A DNA stretch of 64,000 bases, taken from the NCBI GenBank assembly GCA_034440615.1, contig JAOTOM010004757.1:124001-188000 (forward strand). Reading direction: 5' to 3'. The position numbers and the translations under genes were made by a program. This DNA is from Ashinkailepas kermadecensis (lineage: Eukaryota; Arthropoda; Thecostraca; Neolepadidae). The first letter of the stretch is position 1. Each line of letters opens with the position of its first letter. Of the stretch, positions 17,980 to 30,029 are shown piece by piece. A model generated the notes under the pieces. That model was not told the DNA's origin and did not search any database. It saw only the letters and a program-made list of their open reading frames with translations.

Positions 17980-18741
17980 CCCTACAACATAAGGTTATGC
18001 ATCTGAGGTCTGGAGGCGAGACTTTCAGATATACAATGGGAGGGAGGGAGGGAACTGGATGTTATTGAAGAGGAAAGGGACTTAGGTGTGTCGGTTTCAA
18101 AAGACCTTAAAGCAGAAAAGCAATGTAGCTCAGCTAGGAACAGGGCACTCAGAATGCTGGGACTCATTAATAGAAGTGTGATGTATAAGAGCAAGGAAGT
18201 CATGAAAAAACTGTACTTAGCATACATGCAACCCCACTTGGAATATTCTGTACAAGCTTGGAGCCCCTACCTAGAAAAAGATATAGACAAGTTAGAGAGA
18301 GTGCAGCGCAAAGCAACTAGACTCATCAATGGAATAGGTAACTTAGAATATGGAGAAAGGCTTGTGGCATTAGATATGTACTCACTCAAGTATAGGAGAT
18401 TAAGGGGGACATGATTGATGATGATGAATTGGTGTTTGGGGCACGTCGACGCAATGGTCATTTTGCGCCCATGGGGGGACATGATTTAAATGTACAAAAT
18501 TGTTAAAGGACTAGATCAGGTCAAATTAAATGGCACTCTTCAGTTTAGAGTATCACATAGGGGTCATCAATTCAGGTTAGACAAGTTGAGGTGTAGGACA
18601 GTTAAGCGACAACAGGTCTTCAGTCAAAGGGTTGTTTATCAATGGAATGGACTGCCTACTGATGTTGTGGGGAGTTCCTCATTTAATGTATTTAAAAGTA
18701 GGGTGGATACATTTTTTAGACAGGAAAATCTTGTTTTTTAG
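17980..18741 (+). pseudogene. Non-LTR retrotransposon reverse-transcriptase C-terminal fragment
   Basis: Translation shows VIEEERDLGVSVSKDLK, KANR-like ARNRALRMLGLINR and SKEVMKKLYLAYMQPHLEYS. It continues VQAWSPYLEKDIDKLERVQR, then KATRLINGI and ERLVALDMYSLKYRRLRGD. After a break come MYKIVKGLDQVKLNG, FSQRVVYQWNGLP and VFKSRVDTFF. This order is the classic C-terminus of CR1/L2/Jockey-like LINE polymerases. The catalytic core upstream is missing. The frame is broken near 18060 and again at 18404-18486, where a short element has inserted with a target duplication. A TAA just after the insertion is a further lesion. It is a dead, truncated copy. Confidence 0.9.
18404..18486 (+). mobile_element. 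57-bp insertion with 13-bp target-site duplication inside the LINE
   Basis: The LINE sequence GGGGGACATGATT occurs at 18404-18416 and again at 18474-18486, flanking a 57-bp insert. The insert begins with GATGATGATGAATTGGTGTT, then GGGGCACGTCGACGCAATGG and TCATTTTGCGCCCATG. Related sequences near 7130, 8765, 14600 and 35665 share the left GGGCGCA-like and right TGCGCCC ends, which are mutually complementary. The duplication shows it arrived by insertion after the LINE was present. Confidence 0.85.
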
Positions 18742-19026
18742 TTCTAATTTGTGATGGATGGGGTGAGATTTATGTTAAGTAAGTGTGCATGGCACAGACC
18801 CCTTTAAGCAGGCATGGATGCAGTTTGAAAATTATTGATAAGGCATTCGATCCACATGTGTTAAGAGAGATCAGGGGCATAGTGCTGGAAAGCTAGGGTA
18901 GATAGGCATTGATAGTTGTGTGGGATTTGGAGGACTGGTTCTTCAGGATGTTGGATGGTTGGGAGGGTCTTTTTACCAGGCTTCTATTATCTTCCATTTA
19001 CAGACTTAACTGGATGGGCCCTTGGG

Positions 19027-19497
19027 TCTCTTATTAAGTCTACATGCTTTATAACTTTATATAGGGTGTACCTAGCAGTGGATTCGGCACCTTCCTTCGG
19101 GATGTGATGCTGATGAGATTGTCTATGGTGGCACAATGGGTATGATGGGAGGAGTTTGTAATTGTTGAGTGTGTTATGCAATAGCAAGTGAGTCTCTTAT
19201 TAAGTCTAAATGCTTTATAACTTTATATAGGGTGTACCTAGCAGTGCATTCAGCACCTTCCTTCAGGATGTGATACTGATGAGGTTGTCTAAGGTAGCAC
19301 AATGGGTATGATGGGAGGAGTTTGTAATTGTTGAGTGTATTATGCAATAGCAAGTGAGTCTCTTATTAAGTCAAAACACTTTATAACTTTATATAGGGTG
19401 TACCTAGCAGTGGATTCAGCACCTTCCTTTGGGATGTGATACTGATGAGATTGTCTATGGTAGCACAATGGGAGTGTGTTATGCAATAGCAAGTGAA
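19027..19497 (+). repeat. 166-bp satellite, about 2.8 copies, from LINE-adjacent sequence
   Basis: Three units begin at TCTCTTATTAAGTC at 19027, 19193 and 19359, an exact 166-bp step; the third is shortened by a deletion near 19470. Each includes GGGTGTACCTAGCAGTG, a CAGCACCTTCCTT block and TTGTAATTGTTGAGTGT. The start (GGGCCCTTGGGTCTCTTATT) resembles the LINE 3' tail seen at 19605, so the satellite probably grew from retrotransposon 3' sequence. Confidence 0.9.
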
Positions 19498-19589
19498 TTG
19501 GTGCTAGATAGGCTGCAATATATAGCTTCCTAGGAACTTAAGATAAGGGATGATTGGGGTGAGAGTATGTACATTTCTAGTACCTTTTC

Positions 19590-19665
19590 CAGATAGGCTT
19601 AACCCAGATAGGCCCCTGTGGCTCTTATTAAGCCTTAACACTTTGTGACTTTATGACTTTATGAC
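19590..19665 (+). mobile_element. LINE 3'-tail-like segment
   Basis: AGGCTTAACCCAGATAGGCC followed by CCTGTGGCTCTTATTAAGCC and ACACTTTGTGACTTTATGAC. This pattern is typical of CR1/L2-like 3' ends and lies about 850 bp after the reverse-transcriptase relic. A minus-strand relative is at 43262-43312. Confidence 0.6.
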
Positions 19666-19722
19666 ATCACCATTCATGCAAAAGGACCTCTCCCAAGATC
19701 ATGACTGGGTGTTTGATCCCAC

Positions 19723-20010
19723 ACATCAGGACATTTCACTAAAATATCCTCCACAACCAGAGAAAAATCCCTTTCTGTCTTCCTCACTATCTGCATGAAT
19801 GCCTATTTCAGTGAAGGTGTAGCTTTTTTATTGCTACATGAATAAGTTGTAGGTATATCTGTGATTGCTTGTGACATCATCAAAGCATTGCATGCATATT
19901 CAGTTGTTTATTTCAACAGCCTGACATTATTTACCTATATGTGCAACATGCTATTACATTTCTAGTGCAAACAACAACACAGCAGAAAGTAAAAGTATAC
20001 CTGGTTAACA
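19723..20010 (-). repeat. Right member of the inverted repeat pair
   Basis: Diverged reverse complement of 16389-16673, with landmarks CACATCAGGACATTTCACTA, CAACCAGAG and GTGACATCATCAAAGC. Confidence 0.7.
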
Positions 20011-20419
20011 TACATAACCTGACCACACAGATAATAGATCAGTTTACAGAATGCAAATGATACAAAAAGAAATATAAAGAGAGAACAAAATATTTCCCTT
20101 CAGGTATAAAATAATTCCTGGATATCAACTATCCATATCCATCAAAATATCCTTATTTACACCTTGATTCGGATGCCATCAAGAGGTGTCATTGAGGTCA
20201 CTTTAGCAATGTGGATTGGGTTGCTGTTTCTACAATGCACCCATCAGGCTCTATTTCCAAGCATTCAACATCACAGCACACTCAAGACAGTAGGCAGTTT
20301 TACAGAGGCAATTTGCTCTCCTGTCTAGTCACTTTTGATCCTTCCAAGTCCATCCTGGCTTCAACTAAAACATTCCAGACATGAACTAAAAAGGTACATC
20401 AGAGAACATTTGGATGGAT

Positions 20420-20820
20420 GGTACCTAGATATGGATTTATGAACTTGGTTGACATCAATTAAGTACACTTTTGTGATCATTTTCTCTACTGTTGCTCAGG
20501 AAGTTGGCATATAATCTCATCCTTTGCTAATTTAACCATAGGGCCAATTTGTTCTGGTAGTCATTCGTTGGCTGCCAGATACTGTAGAGCTGAGTGCAAT
20601 CCCCACATGAATCAGAAAGTGTATTGCAATTTGCTGATGTTTGTAAGTTTAATTCTACTTATTTCAGCAGCATTGATAGTAAAACCAAATTTGCTATTCA
20701 AACTGATGTGAGAAATAGATCTGGTAGTCGCTTTTAAACTATGTAGATCATTATGCCAGGTCTTCTCCCTCTATCTTGTTCCTGATACCACATGACCTGG
20801 GAGCAAAAAGCCACTATAAA
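20420..20820 (-). repeat. Dispersed repeat, inverted relative to 44068-44450
   Basis: About 400 bp whose reverse complement aligns with 44068-44450. Shared landmarks are GCCAGATACTGTAGAGCTGA, CTTCTCCCTCTATCTTGTTC and ACTTGGTTGACATC. Divergence is substantial, so both are old copies. The second copy lies inside the CACTG element at 42158-45075. Confidence 0.75.
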
Positions 20821-20839
20821 ACCACCTAGTCAATGATCA

Positions 20840-22330
20840 TGTTTGGATCTTAGGTCTCCTGGATAATTATGGGAATATGCAAACTAGGTAGACAGGTATG
20901 CAGGTGCATATATCTCAGTGCACTAGTATCATTTGAAAGTATTTAACCGGCACTTTAGAACTATTAATATAGTTTATCCTAATGTACATACGACAGAACA
21001 ATACCGGTGGCAAGGTTAAGATCAGGTCGATAGGTGGGTAGGTACCTCCCTACCTACCTAGTTCATACCGAGGAATTTGTCCTACGATAGCATAATAAAC
21101 TGATAAAATGGTGTGGTAAATATGCATAAGTAGCCCAGTCCACGAGTAAACAACATGTGGTGAACAACTTACAAACAACAGCATCTCTATAATCACCTTT
21201 GAATTGAGATTATTGCCCACAAACATGCGTAAACCGGCGCGACAAAACATGAGTTTCATCCGCAATTTTTTTATAGCGAATTGTAGCACATGCGGAGAGT
21301 TTGCCGCATGATTGCGTGGTTCAGGGATACCATATTTAGGACTTTTATTAAAGTAAAGGTATCTTGCTTTCATCAGCACGAGCCATGGAAGATAGGATGA
21401 TCGGGGATGGAACTCCAGAATCAAAATAATATAGCCTATATCCTGACCCATGGGTGTTGTTTTGCACACTTTTGAGTGGGCAAGTTCCCCCTCAATGTTG
21501 GCTATTCTCCCCCAACAATTTCAACTTTGAACATGTGACACATTAAGTGTGCCACCAATCATTTGGTCCGCTCATTTCCTCCATGTATTGTCCCCCCCCA
21601 ATATTTGTTTGGGGGAAATCGGCGCCCCTGTCCGGATCTAACAATAGGTTTAGATTTGTGAAAATTATTGGGAGGGCACAATGCTTGAAGGAAATGGTCG
21701 GACCCAAATGGTTTGGAGGCATGCGTCCCATGTTAAAAGTTTAAATTATAATGTGGGGGGGGGGGGAGGGCGAGACAAAACCAACATTGCGGGCAAGTGT
21801 CCAAAAACTCACAAAGCTACACTCCTGAAGTCTAGACCTAACGATCATGACCTAACCTCAACCATGTTTCATATGTAGGGAAGGTGGGGTAAAGCGGACC
21901 ACCGGGATAGCGAACCGTCCGCTCTCCTGCCCAATCAAGTCCTGCCATATATGTGCAACTGTCCTGAATAATAACGCATTATGTTGACGCACTTCCGCCG
22001 GCGACGGCTTTCAGATTGAGGTGGGGGTTTTCTTTCCGATTAACACGCGCACTGGAGGGGAGCGAAATTCGCCCACCCCTACAGTTTTTCGTACATAACT
22101 GCAGATTTTACCGGTCGATATACGCGATTTTCTGCGTACCTGCTTAGAAATGACCGGCGCGTCGTTTAAAGCAAAACAATGGAAATCGGCCGAACATTTT
22201 TTCAAGTTAGGGTCATTAAAGTAATAAAAAAAATCCTAGCACCAGACCACAAAAATCGGCGCTGATGCGCTTCCCGTATATTCGCAAAAGGGAAGTGTTC
22301 TTGGCAACACTAGCGACTTGTTTGATGTAT
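20840..22330. other. Intergenic DNA without a recognised gene
   Basis: Contains CTACCTACCTA-type short repeats at 21030-21060, a run of G at 21757-21770 and no supported exon. An AACACGCGCACTGGAGGG motif at 22040 recurs in inverted form near 22935-22970. Confidence 0.5.
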
Positions 22331-23420
22331 ATTAATATCCTATATAGTTTCAAGGTCATGTTAGGTCACCGAGGGCAAGTTAGGTCAAGTTCCTGACAGG
22401 TTAATGGAACCAAACTTGATCAACTGAATGTTGTCATAAGTGCACTACCGTTTGTCATTTGTACTGATTGTCATTGCGTTTCCATACTTTATTCATGTAC
22501 TTCACTCCTTTCTTCACGAAGCCGATTGCGCCGAGCTGCCCGACGGAGTAGTCGGGCGGGATGTGATGCCCGGTTCCGGTAACTGGAACAGGTAACTGAC
22601 CTGATAAAGTGCTGCTACATAGGTGACCTGAGGTCAAATGTTGGGTCTGGCATCTGCATTGCATCATTAGTAATGTCCAAAACATCATTGACGCCCATTT
22701 TTGAGCATTTAAACACAATCACAGCGATCCATAACAATGACAAGCCAAGCCACGCAAAACAAGACAATTTTGACAAATGTGACCTCATTTGACCTTGAAG
22801 ATATTGACCTAAGGTCATGAAATTTGCACACAATAGAGTTCACTACCGTACCCATCCATCCTGCCAATGTCGTTTCTCCAGCTTTAATAGGACCCGAGAT
22901 CTTGGGGGGGCGGAATCCGCCCCCCCCCCCTCCAGTGCGCGTATTTTTCAGAGGCCCTCCAGGGCGCGTGTTAATACATTGTTTTTTTTCGACTTCCTGA
23001 TCTAATTTTAGTGTGGCGGGAATGGGAATATTGCTGGGTAGTTATGTCTCAATATACATATCAACCTGTCTATGATATTAGCAACGCATTCGAATACGCA
23101 TTCAGCATCCTATTCGGATACTCTGATTTCGTGAAGAAAACAAATTCAGGATATGATCTGTGTGGCTGGCCAAAGTAAGGCAAACCGCAATTATTTCGTA
23201 GGACGAGCAGTTTGATCTCCAGAGGTCAAGAAAGGTCATTCGGGCCAAAAACGGGGTACCGCATAAAATTCAAAGTATTTCACTTAGCCGAATGATTCTA
23301 ACGCCTAGATGTCCGCTGTCCATCAAAGATGCAGCACATCGAATTACGTGACTTTCAATGTCACAGTTTGACCTCAGGTCACCAAAGTTGGTTTTACTCA
23401 TGCACTATATCTATTTACGG
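22330..23420. repeat. Stretch enriched in AGGTCA/TGACCT words
   Basis: Many scattered copies of AGGTCA or TGACCT-like words (for example near 22358, 22385, 22625, 22780, 22800, 22815, 23225 and 23375) in irregular spacing. A similar stretch occurs at 26870-27480. This looks like an old dispersed repeat. The same word is the nuclear-receptor half-site, but that is only a coincidence of sequence unless tested. Confidence 0.5.
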
Positions 23421-24300
23421 GGTACCAACCGAATAAAGGCATGGTGACACATTGGATATACCCGATTTTTACCGATCGTAGTCTACATAGCATGTACATA
23501 GAGCAGTGGCGCAACCAGGATTTCAGTTCGGGGGGGCAGGGTTGGAGAGCGGGCCCCCTCGCAAGCGGGCCCCCCTCATGTTTTTAAAAAGTCTGCGGAA
23601 AACATGCACTTACTTTTGAGCGGGCCCCTATGTTTGTAAAACTTCGCAGAAATAAAAGCACTTTTCCTTTACGTGCCCCTTCCTCCTAGAGAAATAATAT
23701 GATATATGTATACATGCAACACCGAACATACCTTTAACACCGAATCCTCATTCTGACTTAAGCCCTCATTCTGAATTAATTCCTCCTTCTGACAGGCCGC
23801 CAGTACACCGCAAAACACAGCTAATAACATCGTGCAGCGCAGCTGCAGATGCTTTGTGCGTTGTTCGGATGCCTGATAACTACGATCAGAGGCCGATTTC
23901 ATAAAGAAAATATTAAAAACTGCAAAATTTTGCAAAGCTTCCCACAACCTAAAGTCTACTTTGTTTCAAAAGATAATGTGTCGGAGCGTTTCAGGGCATT
24001 TTAGTTTTTAATATTTGTACCCACGACTGTCCTCGTATCCACCATCGAAGGTAAAGGTAAATACCCAGAGGGCAATGGTAATTGTTACTTTTTCCCATTG
24101 TCGCTCGGGGTACTTACCCGCGGGTAAGGGTAACTTTCGATTGTGGATAGGGCACTGATGGCACTTGCAAAGAACAACACGTCGCGCGCCGATAGGAAAT
24201 AAATAACTATAACACTTAAAGCAATCTCACTGAAGAACTGTCGAGTTGTGAAGAGCGTTGTCGCTCGCGCCGGAAGCCACAATGAGAATGACGTATAATA
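23421..24300. other. Intergenic DNA; GGCGCAACCAGGATTT-type repeat end
   Basis: At 23508-23600 the sequence GCAGTGGCGCAACCAGGATT followed by a G-run and GGGCCCCC resembles ends of common invertebrate repeats. No gene was seen. Confidence 0.4.
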
Positions 24301-24339
24301 GAGCAGTGGAAGGGCGAATCAGCGACCTGGCCAACTTTT

Positions 24340-24960
24340 AACGCCCGGGCCCTAAGTGGGCCCGGTTCGAAGCGGGCCCCTGGTTCTAGAGAGCCCCTGG
24401 TTCAAGACAGGGCCCCAGGTTGAAGCGGGCCCCTGGTTCTAAGCGGGCTATTGGTTCAATGCGGGCCCCTGAATCAAAATGGGCCCCGGTCCGAGGCGGG
24501 CCCCAGGTAAAAGCGGGCCCCTGGTTCTAAGCGGGCTATTGGTTCAATGCGGGTCCCTGGATCAAAGTGGGCCCGGTTCGAAGCGGCCCCTTGGTTCCAG
24601 AGAGCCCCTGGTTCAAGACAGGGCCCCAGGTTGAAGCGGGCCCTTAGTTCTAAGCGGAGCTATTGGTTCAATGCGGGCCCCTGAATCAAAATGGGCCCCG
24701 GTTCGAGGCGGGCCCCAGGTAAAAGCGGGCCCCTGGTTCTAAGCGGGCTATTAGTTCAATGCGGGCCCCTGGATCAAAGTGGGCCCGGTTCGAAGCGGGC
24801 CCCTGGTTCCAGAGAGCCCCTGGTTCCAGACAGGGCCCCAGGTTGAAGCGGGCCCCTGGTTCTAAGCGGGCTATTGCTTCAATGCGGGCCCCTGAATCAA
24901 AATGGGCCCCGGTTCTAGGCGGGCCCTGGTTAAAACGGGCCCCCAGATTTTCAGTTGGTT
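24340..24960. repeat. 15-bp monomer array with a 211-212-bp higher-order period
   Basis: Monomers such as GCGGGCCCCTGGTTC repeat at about 15 bp. The variant order itself repeats: CCCGGTTCGA recurs at 24361, 24572 and 24784, spacings of 211 and 212 bp. This is a nested repeat of about 14 monomers. Related GGGCCC-rich sequence continues to 25085. Open frames here reflect low stop density. Confidence 0.9.
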
Positions 24961-25409
24961 CAAAGGGCCCCTGATTCGAGCCACAGATCCGCTTCGCGGG
25001 CCCATAGCCAGGGCTCTGAGTATGGTGGCCCACTCCGAGCCAGGGGCCCGCTTCGCTGGCTCCTGGCTCGGAGCGGGCCCCAAAAAAATTCGGGGGGGGG
25101 GCTATGGCCCCTTCCTTGCCCCCCCCTGGTTGAGCTACTGACATAGAGCACATCGATCAAAATGACCCGTCATGGTCACCGATTCCTCACCGTTCGCCAA
25201 ACATGCCCAAAAATAACAAATATACCAAATTATTGTGTGCCAGATAATTTCAGCAATATTTTACTTGGTGTCACGAAATAACACCCATACATTTGGTATA
25301 GTTGGTGGATGCAGCACATTCAAGCGCCTGACGTACAATCCCAAAGTTTGATCTATATTCACAAAATATTGTTTTGACCTTGCAATATTGCCATCTACGA
25401 GGTACAGGT

Positions 25410-25882
25410 AAAGCGAGGTAAAGCCGTCGCTGGCCGGTGGTGAAGGAGAGCCTGTGGTAATGCCGTCGCCGGCCGGTGGTGAAGGAGAGCCTGTGGTAAT
25501 GCCTTCGCTGGCCGGTGGTGAAGGAGAGCCTGTGGTAATGCCGTCGCCGGTCGGTGGTGAAGGAGAGCCTGTGGTAATGCCGTCGCCGGCCGGTGGTGAA
25601 GGAGAGCCTGTGGTAATGCCGTCGCCGGCCGGTGGTGAAGGAGAGCCTGTGGTAATGCCGTCGCCGGCTGGTGGTGAAGGAAAGCCTGTGGTAATGCCGT
25701 CGCCGGCCGGTGGTGAAGGAGAGCCTGTGGTAATGCCGTCGCCGGCCGGTGGTGAAGGAGAGCCTGTGGTAATGCCTTCGCTGGCCGGTGGTGAAGGAGA
25801 GCCTGTGGTAATGCCGTCGCCGGCCGGTGGTGAAGGAGAGCCTGTGGTAATGCCGTCGCCGGCCGGTGGTGAAGGAGAGCGC
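25410..25882. repeat. 39-bp minisatellite, open on both strands
   Basis: About 12 copies of GTCGCCGGCCGGTGGTGAAG followed by GAGAGCCTGTGGTAATGCC, with rare variants (TTCGCTGG, GTCGGTCG). The 39-bp unit gives 13-residue peptide repeats in several frames on both strands (for example SPSPPAGDGITTG on the minus strand), which argues against any one being selected as protein. Confidence 0.95.
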
Positions 25883-26249
25883 GGCTGCTGCCAACCGACG
25901 GCTGTGGACGCCAACGGGCTATTGGGGTGGGGGGGGGGGCGGCCGGCCGGTCCAGTCGCCGCGCTCCGATGGCCTCGTGATGGAAGGTTCCGCTTCCGAG
26001 GACGACAGCCGCTGACGTCCCGGAAGCCGGCCATTTCCGATAGATAGGCGAAGAAAGACAAGACGCACAGTGCTGAAGCAGGATCGGCTGCACATCGTAT
26101 TAGTCCCTCTGAGTGTGGCATGCAAACGGGGAAAAGACAAATGGAAATTTTCAGCCCATTAACTACATCACTCCACCGGCTAAAAAAAAAATATATTGAG
26201 TCTGTCACTCACCCCAGCCCTGCCTGTCATCCACATTTGTGTTCTCTGT

Positions 26250-26300
26250 TTCTCTCTTTCTCTCTTTCTCTCTTTCTCTCTCTCCCTCTCCCTCTCTCGC
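26250..26300. repeat. TCTCTTTC microsatellite
   Basis: Imperfect CTCTCTTT/CTCTCCC tract of about 50 bp. Confidence 0.9.
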
Positions 26301-29300
26301 GCGTGCTCGTGCGCTTTCCTGGGCGGCGTGTTTGCTGATGTCATCTCTTCGCGATGATTCATATGAAATCAGATAGGGCCACGACCATCGATTTGCTCTT
26401 CATTTGTGCACACATCGCCGCCTATTCCTATCTCAAGACTAACGTAGCATGGCATGCTGAAGCACCTCTGATCACTGGTCGAGGCTAAACCTCCCCGGGC
26501 CTGCCGGGAAATCCACCTTCGCCGGGCCAGGGGGTGGTTCTTGAACCCCCCCTCTAACATCCGATCTACCTATGCTAAGATGAAAACAAAACGCCACTTG
26601 AAAGCCCTGGTCATGGAGAGACTAAAGCATGCCTTTAATGACCTCAATTTAAATTCCTGGAAATGGTTAAAAAGGCGGAACTTTTCTATCGACATTGTTA
26701 TTCAACAATTATGATAGAGGAATGCATTCAATATTCATTATGATGAAATATGTTCCAAACGGGGTTATTTGGAATGTCAATTGCTAATGATATTTGCCAG
26801 GAAAATGACATTGGCAAGCCTAAATCGGCTAGAACTCGTGTCACATCACATTTCTCCATTTCGGTCATGCGGCCGTTAAAGTTCATAATATGTTAACCCT
26901 GTGACATGCCCTTAACTTGAAGAATGACCTGAAATTATGAACATGTATGTATCTAGGTCCTCCAAACAGAACCATTCAAGCGAAATGTTTGTGCCTGATT
27001 GACATTTAGAAGCCTAAGGTCAGGTTAGGTAAAGCCGTGTGGCCATGTCAAGTGAGTGCAAGCTTGAATATCTTCGGAACATCACCATTGAAGTATAAAA
27101 ATTGTGTTCCAAAAGGAACTGATATGGTGCTGAAGCATGTTTCTTAGACTGTTCAGCTTCTGAACTCATGACCTGACCTCATGTCAAGCTTGACATTGCA
27201 TCAATTGATAAATGGATATCTGCATCCTTCGCCTGTGTTTCCACTGCTTGGGAAGTAACTTTTAAAAAGGTGAAATCATGTCAAATAAGGTCAGAACACA
27301 CGATGTCAGGTCATCTCAGTTCATTCGTTGCCATCCAATGGCGCGTCGCATGACTTAGCGCCGCTGAAATCGAATTCAGATATCACTCGGCAAGGAACAG
27401 CAACATTTTGTGTGACATGGCATTGTGTAGAGTATACATGATAAGTGACCTGACCTTATGTGATTGACCTTCGACAGATAAATTAACACAGAATGCTTAT
27501 TGTGTGTTCTTTATCAGTTTCGGTGTGACAGATTATCCCAAAATTGAATTTTCCCCACTCAATGCCGTAAGCAGACGCGGGAATTGATGTAACCCATGTC
27601 AGGCAACTTGAGCTCAATTAAATTGTCCAGATAGTAGGTTGTTCGACTTGATGGAGGTATGGCATGCTTTGCATTCGACACTTATATGTTCAAATTACAC
27701 TGTTGGCAGCACTTTTAAGATTTTGGAACATCGCTCCTTTTTTCGGCCCTGATCAATAACATTTCATGGCTTGGACCTGCAGTTTTAATACAAAATATGA
27801 AAAACGTGATGTATGTAGCTCTTGGAAATTTGGTGCCTCTGCGTCTACTCATTCGGCCGCTGTCGCGGACAAACCCGGGGGAGGGCTCTCGAGAGCCCCT
27901 GGTCCGGCGAGGGTTATAAAAAACAGTGGGTGACAAGCAATGTTAACATTGACGACCTAAAGAACAACTACTTTACGTGCTGCTCCATATGGTGCCATAC
28001 AATCATAAGTTGTGGTCGGACGAACATTGCAGGATCTGGAGATTCTTCAAAGACTTAGGATGACTTGCATTCGGATGGGAAATGAGTGTAATGAGTGGGA
28101 GGAGTCTAGCTCTCTGTGTTCCTCCCCCACAGGTAACCTTCCGTAAGATTACTGATCCAAGTTGTGTCCGACGGACAGCCAACACTGGGGACTTTGTCAT
28201 CGCACCAATTACGCCTCGATGCCGAACACCTGCGCCGTGCTTCGACATGTGCGGCACATATTTTTCATCAAAAATTGTCCCACACACCATGTAAACCAAT
28301 GGGGTGTCGTTTGAATCTTGGGCGCACGACACCTGTTCAAGGATACACCACACGACAACGAAACTGCCACGACACCCTCAATGCATGCCATGGCTTCCTC
28401 AATCACCATGGTTAAGTAATGTCTTCAACAAAACTATGCATGGCAACGCATTCAGCACAACAAACCCACAAAACCCCGCACGCTTTTACCATACAATACT
28501 CCATAGGGCTTTGCCATGCTCTTGGCACACATGTATGCCAAAAGCGCTGTATTCACATGCATGCGAGTACAGCGCAGTGTCGCTTTTTATCCAGTGGATC
28601 GGGTGTTCACCCACAGTTTTCTCCTGTCGGACCTGCTATCTTCAGATATGCACATGCCTTTAAGCAGCACGACTGCCAATCCAAGCACCAAAGTCGTATT
28701 TGAGCCCGGCTCAAAAAGGCCAAATCATTCGAGCTCAGCATCGATAGCTGGAATGTGCTACGCGTCTCAATCTCGATGCCTTCCGATTCTGGGTGTGGCC
28801 ATGTGTGATTTGCAATGTCCGATCAAGCATCGACATTAGATGCTGCATTGCATCACCATGTTGTATCCCGGTGTAGCCAGGCGCACGTCATGACGAAGTT
28901 CCGATGTTGGGTTTCCCAGCGCGTTACTGAACTACTAAAGGGTAACGGATGAAGTGGCAGCAGTTTCAAAACAAACTCGGAACCGAGAAAACAAGGTGAT
29001 TAATAATGCTCCCAGTTTCGAGAGGCTCTTCAAACATTATTAAAGCCATCGTTTTGGCTTGTTTGCTCGAGAGCTTTCGTTAATAAGAACACTGGCACCA
29101 CAATACTTCACATCAAGCATGATGACTACTCGGCATTTCAATTTGGGAGAAGTTAAACTCACTGCTGAAACGTTAACCAGGCAAGTGGTTGGATGTGACT
29201 TTCGTGGTCAAGTCACCGCCCTGCTGCTAACCCTGTTCCCTGGGCGATTTCTTGTCTGTCGATTCCGTGCCGAGGGGGAGGGGCGGATTTCGTCCCTTGA

Positions 29301-29990
29301 TATCTCAGAAACTACTCACCTGATTTTCTCGCAGAAAAAGGCATTCAAATGCATTCATCATGAGATAAATTTCTGGGAAGGAATTAGTGTCACCATTTTG
29401 CCAAGGGTAGATGCAGGGGGCGAAATGAGGGAGGGATTTATGCACTTTTAGAAGAATCACCGCCTCAATAGTTTGTGACCGATTTGCTCGTTCGTTGTCG
29501 AATTCATTAGTTCAAGCGAAAATCTGCAATGTGTGTATAATGCCGGTTAGCATTTTGACATGCATAGGCGCTTTCAATCACGTGGAAATTCTGGGCATAC
29601 TTGCCCGAGCCAACCAGTAGTTTTCGAACGCTCAGGGAGCAAATTATTCTTGCAACAAGTTTATCAATATTTACGTGCATTTACGTGCATTTTATCTTAA
29701 CATTATGCAATAAATGGGCACCCGTAGGTGGATCCATGGAAGACAAGCTGTTGGTCAAGATAAGTAAAAACAGAGTAAGCACAAAACGATATCACAGTGC
29801 ATTGTAACGAATAAGTGTGCTCTGGACAATACGCCACTTCACGTTGTGCGACTATGCAAGACACCACGTGGCACGAGTGCATACATTGTACATGTCATAA
29901 TCATTATACATGGTACCAGTGTTTGCCAAGGTGAACGGATTGCACATGACACCAAAGGACACAAGCATGTAACGTGGCGTTCACATGACA
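26301..29990. other. Intergenic DNA without a recognised gene
   Basis: AT-rich unique sequence. A second AGGTCA/TGACCT-rich patch lies at about 26870-27480. No exon with splice signals and family similarity was found. Confidence 0.5.
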
Positions 29991-30029
29991 CGGACCGAAT
30001 TTTGACGAGGGTTTTTACATCCGCACGAT

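Noticed and set aside
25261..26208. 315-codon minus-strand open frame with SPSPPAGDGITTG repeats
   Set aside because: The same array is open on the other strand and in other frames. The non-repeat flanks resemble no protein, so coding is unproven.
29059..29451. 130-codon plus-strand open frame
   Set aside because: Reads as generic repeat-like sequence (ISSLDISETT phrases are common in translated non-coding repeats), with no domain.
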